Assembly: GCA_024235255.1 (NCBI GenBank) | Contig: JACKMT010000001.1 | Location: forward strand, 434,001-498,000 | DNA from: Chromatiaceae bacterium | GTDB lineage: Bacteria; Pseudomonadota; Gammaproteobacteria; Chromatiales; Chromatiaceae | Length of the DNA stretch: 64,000 bases | Direction: 5' to 3' | Position numbers and translations under genes: made by a program | Notes under the pieces: model-generated | The model's database searches: none | What the model was told of the DNA's origin: nothing | The model's input: only the letters and a program-made list of their open reading frames with translations | In this document: positions 8,040 to 16,733 of the stretch, piece by piece | Layout: the number at the start of each line of letters is the position of its first letter | Position numbering within the stretch: the first letter of the stretch is position 1

Positions 8040-10373
8040 TTGGATACCCGAAAAACTCTACTATTGGCGTTTCTCCCAGTGGGCATAACTGCACTGCTCT
8101 GGTTGTTTTTATTCACTGCCGGACAGTCGTTGATCGGAGGAGTCCCCGCTTCTCCTCAGCTGGAGACAGAAGCTCTGTTTTATTACCTGATCAAGGGCTC
8201 CATCCTCTGGGTACCGGTCGGGTTTCTATTTTCACTGATCGGAAAGGCCGACACTCTGCAACGCTGGCTGCTTGCCGCGGCAGCCACTTTCGTTCCGGTG
8301 GCTGCGCTTTCCGGCGCGGCACATGGTGTCAAGGACTACATCGAGCCTGTTTTTGCGCTAATCGGTTGCTGGACCGGCATGTGGATTGGCAGAAAAACCC
8401 AATTGAAGTGCTCTTCCGATCCGAAGGCCGAGGCTAGCGAAATACCGGCAGTTTCCCATACTGCTAAGCTTCAATCTATCTGGTTTCGGCTGCCGTTCGT
8501 GTTGGTGACGCTGGGTCTGGCCAGCTGGGCTGTGTGGAGTTTTTCCCGTTGGCAGGCTGCAATTGGAATAGGTTTACTTGCCTATTTCATCGTCCTGCTA
8601 CGTTTCCGGCATGCCTGGCTATTGTTGCTTCCGGCGTTGTTGCCGACATTGAGCTTGGCACCCTGGACCGGGCGCCTGTCGTTGGATGAGTTCGACCTCG
8701 TCATGCTGGTCACGTTGTCAGGCGCACTTTACCACGGTGTGCATCCTGGCAGCCGTCCCCTGGTTGCGCGACCGATCTTGGTACTGCTTTCGGGGTACGC
8801 GCTTGTCTGTATCATGGCGTTCTTTATCGGACTGTTTCCGATACCAGACCTCGATCTGAACAGCTTCAATAACTATTTCAACCGTTTCAACAGCTGGATG
8901 GTGGCAAAAGGATTCCTTTGGGGGTTCCTGTTCCTCGGGCTTGTGCGTTGGACTCTTCCGGCCGAAGGAAAGATGATGGAGCGTCTGTTTATCCCCGGAC
9001 TACTGTCAGGGTTCGTCGTTGTTTCCCTGGTTGGCTTGCGAGAACGCTGGCAATTTGCAGATCTCGTTGATTTTTCCGTGCCCTACCGAATTACCGCCAC
9101 CTTCTCCTCCATGCATACCGGAGGAGCGCATCTGGACGCTTACCTGGCACTGCTTGTACCGTGCATAGGGTATTGGGTGGTGCGCAGCAGCCGGCCATGG
9201 GTGTGGGCGGCAGGCTTGGGACTTTTTTCTCTGGCCGTCTATCTGGTCATCTCCACCGTAACGCGCACCACCTTCGTCGTATTGGCTATGGAACTGACGC
9301 TGCTGATCTTTTTTTGGTTAAAACGGTATTTAAGATCCAGAAGATCCGGCCTGCACAGTCTGCTGGCTGCTATGCTGTTCCTGGCAGTTGCGCTGCCGCT
9401 GCTCTATCTCGGTTCGGGTGGTAGTTTTTTCCAACACCGGATGGATTCAGTCGAGCGCGATTCCACCGTCAGGCTGAATCATTGGGCCAAGGCAGTGCGC
9501 ATGATGGACAGCGGGTTTGTCAGCCGGGCGCTGGGCATGGGTTTTGGCAGTTTCCCAGCGATCTATCTGGAGCGCCATCGGAGTGGTGCAACGCCGGGCA
9601 GGTACGACTTTTTGCAGACGGAGGGTAACACCTATCTAACACTTTATCCGGGTGAAACGCTCTATCTCGCTCAGAAAGTCGCCGTCACCGCTAACCAACA
9701 GTACCAACTGGCATTGGATGTCAAAAGTCAGGGTACTCACGTTACCATCTCTGCCCCCGTGTGTGAAAAACATCTGTTGAATTCCAAAGCCTGCAAATGG
9801 ATGTCTCATCGGTTCGATGGCGGCAACGATCAGTGGCATCACTGGACAGTTGAATTTGACAGCGGTGAAATCGGCAACGGCAACTGGTTGAGCCGCGCCC
9901 CGGTGGAGCTGTTTTTGTATAACCCGAATGAGGGAGCTGCCGTAGATGTGGATAACGTCAGCCTCAAGGATGAGCTTGGCAATGAGCTGCTGCGCAACGG
10001 TAGCTTCAGCATGGGCGGGGATTACTGGTTTCTCAAAACCCACCAGCACCTTCCCTGGCACATAAAGAACTTATGGGTATCCGCACTTTTCGAACAAGGG
10101 TGGTTGGGTGTGATCACACTCAGTTTCCTGCTTTGCGGCCTGACGATCTATCTGTTTGGACCGGCCTGGCATGCTGGTCACTCCGCGGCCGCCGCAGTCT
10201 TTATCGCAATAGTCGGCTTTGTAGCCACAGGGTTGTTTGCCAGTCCGTTTGATGCACCAAGGATAACCACTCTCTTCTTTGCGGTGCTGGCATTCGGACT
10301 CTATAAGACATCGGCCACCGTGGTTATTGCAAAACCAAATTCTATCGGTGATTCAAGCCGGACTTTATTGTGA
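8040..10373 (+). CDS. O-antigen ligase/Wzy-like membrane protein with a soluble insert
   Basis: 777 residues, well above the usual 400-450 for O-antigen ligases or polymerases. About ten membrane segments lie in residues 1-470 and three more after 670. Residues about 520-665 form a soluble region rich in beta strands (ETLYLAQKVAVTANQQYQ, APVELFLYNPN, AAVDVDNVSLKDE, LLRNGSFSMGGDYWF). It resembles a carbohydrate-binding jelly-roll inserted in the large periplasmic loop where WaaL/Wzy proteins bind glycan. RLNHWAKAVRMM near residue 480 is typical of the family. The start is a TTG at 8040: an in-frame TAA lies just upstream and no ATG is near, though a GTG at residue 14 is possible. It probably polymerises or transfers the glycan made by the neighbouring genes. 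Confidence 0.85.
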   Translation: MDTRKTLLLAFLPVGITALLWLFLFTAGQSLIGGVPASPQLETEALFYYLIKGSILWVPVGFLFSLIGKADTLQRWLLAAAATFVPVAALSGAAHGVKDYIEPVFALIGCWTGMWIGRKTQLKCSSDPKAEASEIPAVSHTAKLQSIWFRLPFVLVTLGLASWAVWSFSRWQAAIGIGLLAYFIVLLRFRHAWLLLLPALLPTLSLAPWTGRLSLDEFDLVMLVTLSGALYHGVHPGSRPLVARPILVLLSGYALVCIMAFFIGLFPIPDLDLNSFNNYFNRFNSWMVAKGFLWGFLFLGLVRWTLPAEGKMMERLFIPGLLSGFVVVSLVGLRERWQFADLVDFSVPYRITATFSSMHTGGAHLDAYLALLVPCIGYWVVRSSRPWVWAAGLGLFSLAVYLVISTVTRTTFVVLAMELTLLIFFWLKRYLRSRRSGLHSLLAAMLFLAVALPLLYLGSGGSFFQHRMDSVERDSTVRLNHWAKAVRMMDSGFVSRALGMGFGSFPAIYLERHRSGATPGRYDFLQTEGNTYLTLYPGETLYLAQKVAVTANQQYQLALDVKSQGTHVTISAPVCEKHLLNSKACKWMSHRFDGGNDQWHHWTVEFDSGEIGNGNWLSRAPVELFLYNPNEGAAVDVDNVSLKDELGNELLRNGSFSMGGDYWFLKTHQHLPWHIKNLWVSALFEQGWLGVITLSFLLCGLTIYLFGPAWHAGHSAAAAVFIAIVGFVATGLFASPFDAPRITTLFFAVLAFGLYKTSATVVIAKPNSIGDSSRTLL

Positions 10374-10512
10374 CACCGCGGGGGATGCAGATCAGTCGTT
10401 CCACTTTCCAGGTGTCGTAAAATTTCACATCCTGCAGCGAAATTGTTTCGAGTAGATCAAGTGTTGTTATTTGCTGACTCTTCGTCTGCTACGGCTGAAT
10501 CTCTTTATCGTA

Positions 10513-10555
10513 GAGACCTTCGCGGTCTCCTTACCGGCGGCTGTATCATGCAGCC
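10513..10555. terminator. Two hairpins between convergent genes
   Basis: Two inverted repeats lie between the stops of the ligase-like gene and the VPLPA-CTERM gene: GAGACC/GGTCTC with a 5-base loop (10513-10529) and GGCTG/CAGCC with a 7-base loop (10539-10555). Neither is followed by a clear T run, so they may stabilise mRNA ends or act as weak bidirectional terminators. Confidence 0.3.
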
Positions 10556-10566
10556 TCCGAGTGACT

Positions 10567-11100
10567 TCATTGATTCATTCGCTTCTTCCAGCCGATGAAC
10601 CCCAGCAGCCCCAACGCTGATCCAAAAAGCGGAAGCGCAGCGGGTATTGGAACAGCAGATATCTGGAAAGTTCCGGCACCGGCTGGCGCATAGGTGCCAG
10701 CGGTATTTTTCTCCAGAATACTGTACACGGAGGGGTTGAAAGATCCTCCGGATTGAAACGTAATAATAAGATCTGCTCCTACGATAACTTCGGGTCTGAG
10801 ACTATAACTGGTACTGAAAGGACTGTCGGGATTCGAGAGCGACCGAAACAGATAAAATTCATCGTTGTCATAAGGCGGCGGATAGGTGATGGTCAGGATC
10901 GTTATATTCAGCGAAGAGCCGAACTGAATGGTTATGTCTGACAGTCTCTCCGCACCGGGAGTATCGTCGTAGGTAAACCTGCCTGCCCCATCCGAACCCT
11001 GGGTGGCAGAAAAAAGTATCTCGTATGCAGTTACCGCAGCTTGAGCCTGGCTCCCAAAAAACAGGCTTAGTCCCAACAACATGAAACTGACGATGCGCAT
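10567..11100 (-). CDS. VPLPA-CTERM sorting-domain surface protein
   Basis: 177 residues from the ATG at 11100, which has AAGGAG five bases upstream; a GTG six bases earlier is in frame but lacks that spacing. An N-terminal signal peptide (IVSFMLLGLSLFFGSQAQA, cleaved before AVTAY) and a C-terminal tripartite signal (VPIPAALPLFGSALGLLGFIGWKKR) are both present. The latter is the VPLPA-CTERM variant: motif, membrane helix, basic tail. Such signals are recognised by exosortases, which process the protein and are linked to exopolysaccharide-dependent display. The middle is a beta-rich domain I cannot name. It lies beside the polysaccharide cluster; no exosortase is in the window. Confidence 0.85.
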   Translation of the reverse strand: MRIVSFMLLGLSLFFGSQAQAAVTAYEILFSATQGSDGAGRFTYDDTPGAERLSDITIQFGSSLNITILTITYPPPYDNDEFYLFRSLSNPDSPFSTSYSLRPEVIVGADLIITFQSGGSFNPSVYSILEKNTAGTYAPAGAGTFQISAVPIPAALPLFGSALGLLGFIGWKKRMNQ

Positions 11101-11205
11101 ACACACTCCTTATTATTTATTTGTTATTCTTTCCAGTTAGACAAACTTTGCCGAGCCGCTGCAAACCCTGGTTTGCCCCACTTTTATGCCGGTACTCCCA
11201 GAAAC

Positions 11206-11232
11206 AAAATAGGCCGCTGGAAAGCGGCCTAT
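11206..11232 (-). terminator. Rho-independent terminator of the tRNA
   Basis: A perfect 10-bp stem (ATAGGCCGCT/AGCGGCCTAT, 11209-11218 and 11223-11232) with a GGAA/TTCC loop. On the minus strand it is followed by TTTGTTT. It lies 15 bases past the tRNA 3' end and fits as its terminator. Confidence 0.85.
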
Positions 11233-11247
11233 GTATTTGATTTTACT

Positions 11248-11324
11248 TGGTAGGCGCGAGTGGACTCGAACCACCGACTTCCACCATGTCAAGGTGACAC
11301 TCTAACCAACTGAGTTACGCGCCT
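11248..11324 (-). tRNA. tRNA-Val (anticodon GAC)
   Basis: A 77-nt cloverleaf read on the minus strand. The acceptor stem AGGCGCG pairs with CGCGCCT; the discriminator A and CCA are encoded. The D-arm reads TAACTCAGTTGGTTAGA, the anticodon loop TTGACAT carries GAC, and the T-arm reads GGTTCGAGTCC. Layout and anticodon arm match the bacterial tRNA-Val(GAC). It stands alone with its own promoter (11337-11365) and terminator (11206-11232). Confidence 0.96.
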
Positions 11325-11336
11325 GAAGCGAGCGGA

Positions 11337-11365
11337 ATAATAACGGTATCTTCAGGCATCTGCAA
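11337..11365 (-). promoter_or_regulatory. Promoter of tRNA-Val
   Basis: On the minus strand TTGCAG (11365-11360), a 17-base spacer, then TATTAT (11342-11337), followed by a GC-rich discriminator (CCGCTCGC) as usual for stable-RNA genes. Transcription would start a few bases before the tRNA 5' end. A 7-bp inverted repeat (ATCTGCA/TGCAGAT, 11358-11379) overlaps the -35 box and may mark the 3' end of the gspD message. Confidence 0.65.
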
Positions 11366-11378
11366 CTTTAACTGCAGA

Positions 11379-13634
11379 TTACTGGACTACCTGAATCGGA
11401 CTCTCAGGCTGCGGGCCGCGTTTTTGCATGAGCGCATCCCAGACGGGTGTGGCCGATGTCTCCTGCAGTTGGCGCAGCGACTTTAGGCGCATCCGCACCT
11501 CTTCGGTCACCCGCTTCGCCTCATGGCGATTGCGCACCAGCTGCGGCGTAATCAACATAACCAGCTCCTTGCGCTCGTCTTTTATTTCTGTGCGACCAAA
11601 CAGTACACCGACGATCGGCAGTTTGGATAGCACCGGCAGGCCCGACAAGGTATTCGTCTTCTGATCCAGAATCAGGCCGCCCAGCACCACCGTATCGCCC
11701 GACTGCACCACCACCGAACTTTTGAATTTTCGCTGGCTGATCGTCGGCGTATTGTTTTCCGACTTCTCTGCAACGGTGCTGACCTCCTGCTCGATCTCCA
11801 TAATGATGGAGCCGCTGGTATTCACTCTGGGGGTGACGTTCATGATAACGCCCGTATCCCGGTATTCGATGGTATTCACCAGGTTGGCCGTGTCGGTTAC
11901 CGTACTCTGCTGCTGCCGTGTGACGACCGGCACCTCATCGCCAACCTGCAGCGTTGCGGTCTGGTTATCCAGCACCATCAGGTGCGGCGATGATACGACA
12001 TTGACCTTCGTTTCCGCTTCCAACGCATCCAGAATCGCCTTGGTGCCGGCGTTCTCATAGACCAGTGAAAAACCGGGGAAAGTGGACAGAATACCTTCCG
12101 CCGATCCGCCCGAACTGCTGCTGCTCAGCGTTGCGGCAAACTTTCCGCTCTCGAAGAACCACTGCAGGCCGAAGCGCATGTCATCATTCAATGTGACCTC
12201 GGCGATGGTCGCTTCGATCAATACCTGCAAGGGCACAATGTCCAGCTTGTTGATGGCGGCAATGACCATGCGGTAGTCAGGCGGACTGGCAAGGATAAGC
12301 AGTGAATTGTTGACTTCGTCGGCAATAATCCGGATGTCTGCCGATTCGGAGAATGCCAGGCCTTCGCTGGTGCGCACCGCGCCGGTGGTTTGTGCGGGAG
12401 GCGGCGTCGGCACCGGGGTAGCAGCGGGCTGTTCAGCCGTTGGAACCGGAGCTTTCGATTCCAGTTCGACAGGTTTGAGGCCGGGCGCCAGGCGGCTTGC
12501 CTGCTCGTTGATGCGGGCATCCTCCCGGCCGGAAAAAACTTCGGTGAGAATGGCTGCAACGTCTGCCGCCTTGCCGTTCTGCAGATAGTAGACATAAAGA
12601 TTCTGACCTGCGCTGGAACTTCGATCCAAACGGCTGATCCACTGCTCCACTTTGCTCAGATAGGCGGATTGCGAGCTAATCACCAATAGCGCATTGAGCC
12701 GGTTTATCGGCTGAAAACTCACCATGCCGGCAAGCGGACCATCCTGGTCAGTGCCGAATATCGTGTTGAGTTCACTCACCATCTCCTCGGGCGCCACCTG
12801 CGCCAGCGGAAACAGGCCGATTGACTTGCCGGCAAGCCAATCCACATCGAACACATCGATCGTCTCCAGTAGACTGCCAAGCTCCCTGCTCGTTCCGGCC
12901 AGTACCAGCAGGTTTCGTTCGGAATCGGTCCTGAGAATCGATTGCGGCGTGACGAAAGGTGCCAAAACCTTCTCCATCTGCGCCGCCGCGACAAATTTCA
13001 GGGGTGCGATAATCACCTGATAGCCGGGCGGAATCGGCGTGCTGTCATCGCCGAGTTGCGGCACCAGTTTGGCTTTTTGCGCATCTTCGAGGGTTACCAC
13101 GCGGTAGGGATCACCCACGACCAGCGCGGCACCATTCATCCGCAACAAGGTCTCCAATGTCGCCAGCACCGCGTCAGGCGCAAGGGGTTTGGTCGTCTGC
13201 AGACTGACCGTACCCTGCACCTTGGGATCATAGATGTAGCTGGTTTTCAGGAAATCCCCGAGAATGGTTCTTACCACCTCCCTGAGATCGGCGTTTTCGA
13301 AATTAAGTACGATGCCGTCGCCATGCAGCAGCATCTGCCGGGCATCCGGTTTCTGTACCTTGACGTAGTTATTGCTGCCGGGAAATCTAATCGGTTGTTC
13401 CAGACCGCTGGTCGCACTGTCGAGTCGGCTGTCCGGCTTTGTGTTGCCGGCATCGGCGGTGGCTCTGGCACCGGAGTTGTCAAGTTTGGCACCGGAGAGC
13501 ACGGAATAACTCGTTAACGGGTCACGACCGTCTCCGTCAGACGAACCGGCTTCCTGCCGCTGCAGCGCCGTGCAGGAAGAGAACACCGGCACAGCCAGAA
13601 AAACGAACAATAAGGTAATTATTTTATTCATCAT
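11379..13634 (-). CDS. gspD: Type II secretion secretin GspD
   Basis: 751 residues, the usual secretin size. A signal peptide ending VPVFSSC suggests a lipoprotein-like N-terminus, though the -3 Phe is atypical. Residues about 90-170 form the N0 domain (VLNFENADLREVVRTILGDFL), followed by several N1-N3 KH-like repeats with a Pro/Thr-rich linker near residue 400. The C-terminal secretin domain carries VPVVTRQQ, then VVLGGLILDQKTN and LSKLPIVGVLFGRTE, the diagnostic gate region. It forms the outer-membrane pore through which folded proteins leave. It is transcribed away from the gspG-led operon, with 217 bases between the two starts. The ATG at 13634 is followed directly by a second in-frame ATG. 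Confidence 0.96.
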   Translation of the reverse strand: MMNKIITLLFVFLAVPVFSSCTALQRQEAGSSDGDGRDPLTSYSVLSGAKLDNSGARATADAGNTKPDSRLDSATSGLEQPIRFPGSNNYVKVQKPDARQMLLHGDGIVLNFENADLREVVRTILGDFLKTSYIYDPKVQGTVSLQTTKPLAPDAVLATLETLLRMNGAALVVGDPYRVVTLEDAQKAKLVPQLGDDSTPIPPGYQVIIAPLKFVAAAQMEKVLAPFVTPQSILRTDSERNLLVLAGTSRELGSLLETIDVFDVDWLAGKSIGLFPLAQVAPEEMVSELNTIFGTDQDGPLAGMVSFQPINRLNALLVISSQSAYLSKVEQWISRLDRSSSAGQNLYVYYLQNGKAADVAAILTEVFSGREDARINEQASRLAPGLKPVELESKAPVPTAEQPAATPVPTPPPAQTTGAVRTSEGLAFSESADIRIIADEVNNSLLILASPPDYRMVIAAINKLDIVPLQVLIEATIAEVTLNDDMRFGLQWFFESGKFAATLSSSSSGGSAEGILSTFPGFSLVYENAGTKAILDALEAETKVNVVSSPHLMVLDNQTATLQVGDEVPVVTRQQQSTVTDTANLVNTIEYRDTGVIMNVTPRVNTSGSIIMEIEQEVSTVAEKSENNTPTISQRKFKSSVVVQSGDTVVLGGLILDQKTNTLSGLPVLSKLPIVGVLFGRTEIKDERKELVMLITPQLVRNRHEAKRVTEEVRMRLKSLRQLQETSATPVWDALMQKRGPQPESPIQVVQ

Positions 13635-13851
13635 CCGAGACTAAAAGCTTTCTGATTCAGCACCGGTCGCGGTCGACCGTCTCAGGTAAAATTCCGGTGG
13701 CTGGCAGGTTAATCCATTTTTGCAGTTAGTTAAAGCAATCTGTTCAGCATAAAAGCAATGTGCCTGTACATCCAAGGAAATCTCAGGGACAATTGGTTGC
13801 TTATCGGATAATTTATGGCTTTACTCATTCATTAATTGACATTTTTCGGCA

Positions 13852-14286
13852 ATGAAACATTTAACGCTTAAAAGCGCGCAGCAGCGTAACTCGGGGTTCA
13901 CCCTTATCGAGCTGCTCGTGGTGCTGGTAATTCTGGGGCTGTTGGCCGGTTTGGTGGGACCCAAAGTGGTCAGTTATCTGGGCCGGGGCAAGTCAGACAC
14001 CGCCAAACTGCAGATCGAGCAACTGGCGGCGGCGATGGATCTCTATCTATTGGATGTCGGGCGCTACCCGTCAGCGGACGAAGGCATCAGCGCACTGCTG
14101 CAAAACAGCTCCGGCGCCAAGAACTGGCGCGGTCCATACCTGCGCAAGGACGAGATCCCATTGGATCCCTGGGGTAACGAATTTCACTATGAGCCACCGG
14201 GACAGAACGGCAATATCGAACTCTACTCCCTTGGAGCCGACAATGCGGAAGGCGGTGAAGGGGACAACGCCGACATTACACTGTAA
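13852..14286 (+). CDS. gspG: Major pseudopilin GspG
   Basis: 144 residues. The leader MKHLTLKSAQQRNSG is followed by FTLIELLVVLVILGLLAGLVGPKV, the classic prepilin cleavage site (Gly -1, Phe +1, Glu +5) and N-terminal helix. The C-terminal half (YLLDVGRYPSADEGI, GPYLRKDEIPLDPWGNEFHYE) is the GspG signature including the calcium-binding loop. It builds the periplasmic pseudopilus that pushes substrates through GspD. It is the first gene of the rightward operon; no clear ribosome site precedes its ATG, but no other start fits the leader. Its 3' end overlaps gspH by 44 bases. Confidence 0.96.
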   Translation: MKHLTLKSAQQRNSGFTLIELLVVLVILGLLAGLVGPKVVSYLGRGKSDTAKLQIEQLAAAMDLYLLDVGRYPSADEGISALLQNSSGAKNWRGPYLRKDEIPLDPWGNEFHYEPPGQNGNIELYSLGADNAEGGEGDNADITL

Positions 14287-14740
14287 TCCGCCGGCGGCGT
14301 TTTGCGGCGGTTTCTCGCTGATAGAACTGCTCATTGCGCTGGTACTTCTGGTTGCCGTTCTCACGCTTGCTCCGCCAATTTTCAACAAAGGCCTCTCCTC
14401 CGCTGAATTCAAGAGCAGCGTGCGGCTGGTCGCGGCCGGCCTGCGTTCTGCGCAAGCGCAGGCGATAACGCGCAACCAGGAGAGGCTGTTCATACTGGAT
14501 CTGGAAAAGCGGCAGTTCTCGCTGGGTACAGAACTCCTACCCACGCAGCTGCCCGCCTCGCTGACGCTGAAGATGAAAACCGCGGAGTCGGAACAGATCA
14601 GTGAATCCGAGGGGGGAATCAGATTCTTTCCCGACGGTTCATCCACCGGCGGCGCCATCACCGTCACCAGCGGAGACACTGCTTTAAGCCTGTCGGTTGA
14701 CTGGATTACGGGTAGAGTCACAATCCATGACGCCGAGTAA
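14243..14740 (+). CDS. gspH: Minor pseudopilin GspH
   Basis: 165 residues from the ATG at 14243, chosen because GGAG lies six bases upstream; an in-frame GTG at 14255 is the alternative. The leader ends CGG before FSLIELLIALVLLVAVLTLAPP, with Glu at +5 as in type IV prepilins. The downstream part (SSVRLVAAGLRSAQAQAITRN) matches the GspH/FimT helix. GspH is a minor pseudopilin in the pseudopilus body. Its start lies inside gspG and its end overlaps gspI, a translationally coupled arrangement seen throughout this operon. Confidence 0.9.
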   Translation: MRKAVKGTTPTLHCNPPAAFCGGFSLIELLIALVLLVAVLTLAPPIFNKGLSSAEFKSSVRLVAAGLRSAQAQAITRNQERLFILDLEKRQFSLGTELLPTQLPASLTLKMKTAESEQISESEGGIRFFPDGSSTGGAITVTSGDTALSLSVDWITGRVTIHDAE

Positions 14741-15158
14741 GCAGACCTGCGTAATCCGAAGATCCTCCTCGCAGCGGGGATTCACGCTGCTGGAGGTCCT
14801 GGTTGCGTTTGTACTGCTCAGCCTGACACTGGGCGTAATACTGCAGGTTTTCTCCGGCGGTCTGCGCAATGCAGCCGCAGCCGGACATTACGCTGCGGCA
14901 GCGATCATAGCGGACAGCATGCTCGCAAGAGTTGGGAGAGAGCTGCCGCTGGAAGAGGGAGAGAGCAGTGGCGAAGATGGGATATACCGCTGGCGTTTAA
15001 AGATTGAGCCTTACCAAAACGACACTGAATTGAATCAGCCGGCAGCCGGCCGCTACCCACTCTATCAAATCACCCTCCGGATCCAGTGGCAATATGGCGC
15101 ACAGCAACCCGAGTTGCAGTTCAACACCTATCGGCTCGGAGGTTTTGATGCATCCTGA
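14727..15158 (+). CDS. gspI: Minor pseudopilin GspI
   Basis: 143 residues from the ATG at 14727; a TTG 30 bases earlier is in frame but less likely. The prepilin site is SSSQRG before FTLLEVLVAFVLLSLTLGVIL, with Glu +5. The later part (GHYAAAAIIADSMLARVG) fits the GspI family. GspI nucleates the pseudopilus tip with GspJ and GspK. It overlaps gspH by 14 bases and gspJ by 11. Confidence 0.92.
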   Translation: MTPSKQTCVIRRSSSQRGFTLLEVLVAFVLLSLTLGVILQVFSGGLRNAAAAGHYAAAAIIADSMLARVGRELPLEEGESSGEDGIYRWRLKIEPYQNDTELNQPAAGRYPLYQITLRIQWQYGAQQPELQFNTYRLGGFDAS

Positions 15159-15816
15159 CACGGGCTATCGCGATGCCCGCAACAGTAACGGCTTCACCCT
15201 GGTGGAAGTGCTCATGTCGATTTCACTGCTTGCGGTTGCGCTCACACTGTTGATGGGAGGATTCAGGTTTACCTCAAAGGCATGGGACGCAGGAGAACGG
15301 GCCACTGAGCATACTGCCGAGCTGGAGCGGGTACACCGGGTATTCGGCAATATGCTGGACCGTCTAATGCCACTATCCTTGCAGCCTGCCGAGGAAGAGG
15401 GCTACGCATTTTCCGGCAGCAGTAACCGCCTCCGCTTTACCGCCCAACTACCGCCTTACCCCGTATCCGGCGGTATTTTCACATTAGAGTTCGCGGTCAC
15501 CAGCGACAAGGATCTGGACAGGCTCGAGTTGACAATCGCACCGTTTAATCCGGAAACTTTCCGCAACGGCGAGTTGCGAACCGACGAAAAGAGCCTGCTG
15601 CTTGAAACCGCAGGCAGACTCTCATTCTCTTATTTCAGCAGCGACGTCTCCGAAGAGTGGCAATCCGACTGGCCGGAACAGGCGGTGCCGCCGCAACTGG
15701 TCAGGATACAGCTACAGGAGAGCGTGCAACCCTGGCCGGAAATCGTCGTCCCCATCAGCATCGACATGGATCACGCCTGCGTTTTTCCCGAGCTTGGGGG
15801 GAGTTGCAGGCTGTGA
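15148..15816 (+). CDS. gspJ: Minor pseudopilin GspJ
   Basis: 222 residues from the ATG at 15148, preceded by GGAGG five bases upstream. The prepilin site is ARNSNG before FTLVEVLMSISLLAVALTLLMGGF, with Glu +5. The domain after the helix (WDAGERATEHTAELERVHRVFGNMLDRLMP) is typical of GspJ. It is part of the I-J-K tip complex. It overlaps gspI upstream and its stop is overlapped by the GTG of gspK. Confidence 0.92.
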   Translation: MHPDTGYRDARNSNGFTLVEVLMSISLLAVALTLLMGGFRFTSKAWDAGERATEHTAELERVHRVFGNMLDRLMPLSLQPAEEEGYAFSGSSNRLRFTAQLPPYPVSGGIFTLEFAVTSDKDLDRLELTIAPFNPETFRNGELRTDEKSLLLETAGRLSFSYFSSDVSEEWQSDWPEQAVPPQLVRIQLQESVQPWPEIVVPISIDMDHACVFPELGGSCRL

Positions 15817-16733
15817 ACCCGCACGGGAAACCGGCAGGCATGGCACTGGTAATGGTGCTCTGGTTCATCGTCCTGCTCTCGCTGCTGGCGTTTGGTTTTT
15901 CCAGGGCCATGCGGACCGACACATTGGTTACCCGAAATCTGCTGGACAATATCCAGGCAAAACACTTTGCCGCCGCGGCTGTGGAAAAAGGCATTCATGG
16001 GCTGATCAATCTGGAGCCGGCAGTTTTTGCTGCGTTGACCAAGGGTGCTTCCATCGAACTGAGCATGGGTGACGCCAAGCTCTCCTTCATGCTGCAGGAT
16101 GAAAACGGCAAACTGGATATCAATCATGCCTCGCATGAGCAGATCGAACAACTATTGCTCTCCCAAGGTGTGGCAGATGATACGGCGCTGGCGCTTACGG
16201 ATGCTATTGACGACTGGCGCGACGAGAACGACCTGAAGCAGCTGCATGGTGCAGAACAGCAGGATTACGCCGCGGCCGGTATGCTGTGGATGCCATCCAA
16301 TGCGCCCTTTCGCAGCATCCGGGAAGTACGTCACGTCATGGGCATGAACACCGAGATATATGCGGCAATCGCGCCCTTGATCACGGTGTATGGCAACAGT
16401 GAGAAAATCAATCCTCAGTTCGCCCCGCGTCCAGTGCTGCAGGCCATTCCCGGCATAGACGCTGTTGAACTGGAGAACTATGTCAGCGCGCGGGAGTCTC
16501 TTGCAGAGGACGAGGACCCGGCTGCGCTTCCGCTGCTGACCAGTGTAGAATCCCTGGTGTCCGGACAAGTGGGCCCGGTTTTTTCGGTTTTTGGCAGGGC
16601 ACAGCTCCCATCGGGCACCCTGGCCACTCGTCGGCTGGTCGTTTGGATTCCCGAGGAGAATCTCGGTCGACCTTACTTCGTATTGGACGCTGGGCAGGAG
16701 TATCCCCCGCAAAAGAGCGGGGAAGAGGAGTGA
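15813..16733 (+). CDS. gspK: Minor pseudopilin GspK
   Basis: 306 residues from the GTG at 15813, which overlaps the gspJ stop (GTGA) and has a GGGGGGAG stretch upstream. The prepilin site KPAG precedes MALVMVLWFIVLLSLLAFGF; position +5 is not Glu, the known peculiarity of GspK that marks it as the capping subunit. The inserted alpha domain (DENGKLDINHASHEQIEQLL, LTDAIDDWRDEND) is the helix-hairpin-helix-like GspK region. It sits at the pseudopilus tip. Confidence 0.93.
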   Translation: MNPHGKPAGMALVMVLWFIVLLSLLAFGFSRAMRTDTLVTRNLLDNIQAKHFAAAAVEKGIHGLINLEPAVFAALTKGASIELSMGDAKLSFMLQDENGKLDINHASHEQIEQLLLSQGVADDTALALTDAIDDWRDENDLKQLHGAEQQDYAAAGMLWMPSNAPFRSIREVRHVMGMNTEIYAAIAPLITVYGNSEKINPQFAPRPVLQAIPGIDAVELENYVSARESLAEDEDPAALPLLTSVESLVSGQVGPVFSVFGRAQLPSGTLATRRLVVWIPEENLGRPYFVLDAGQEYPPQKSGEEE

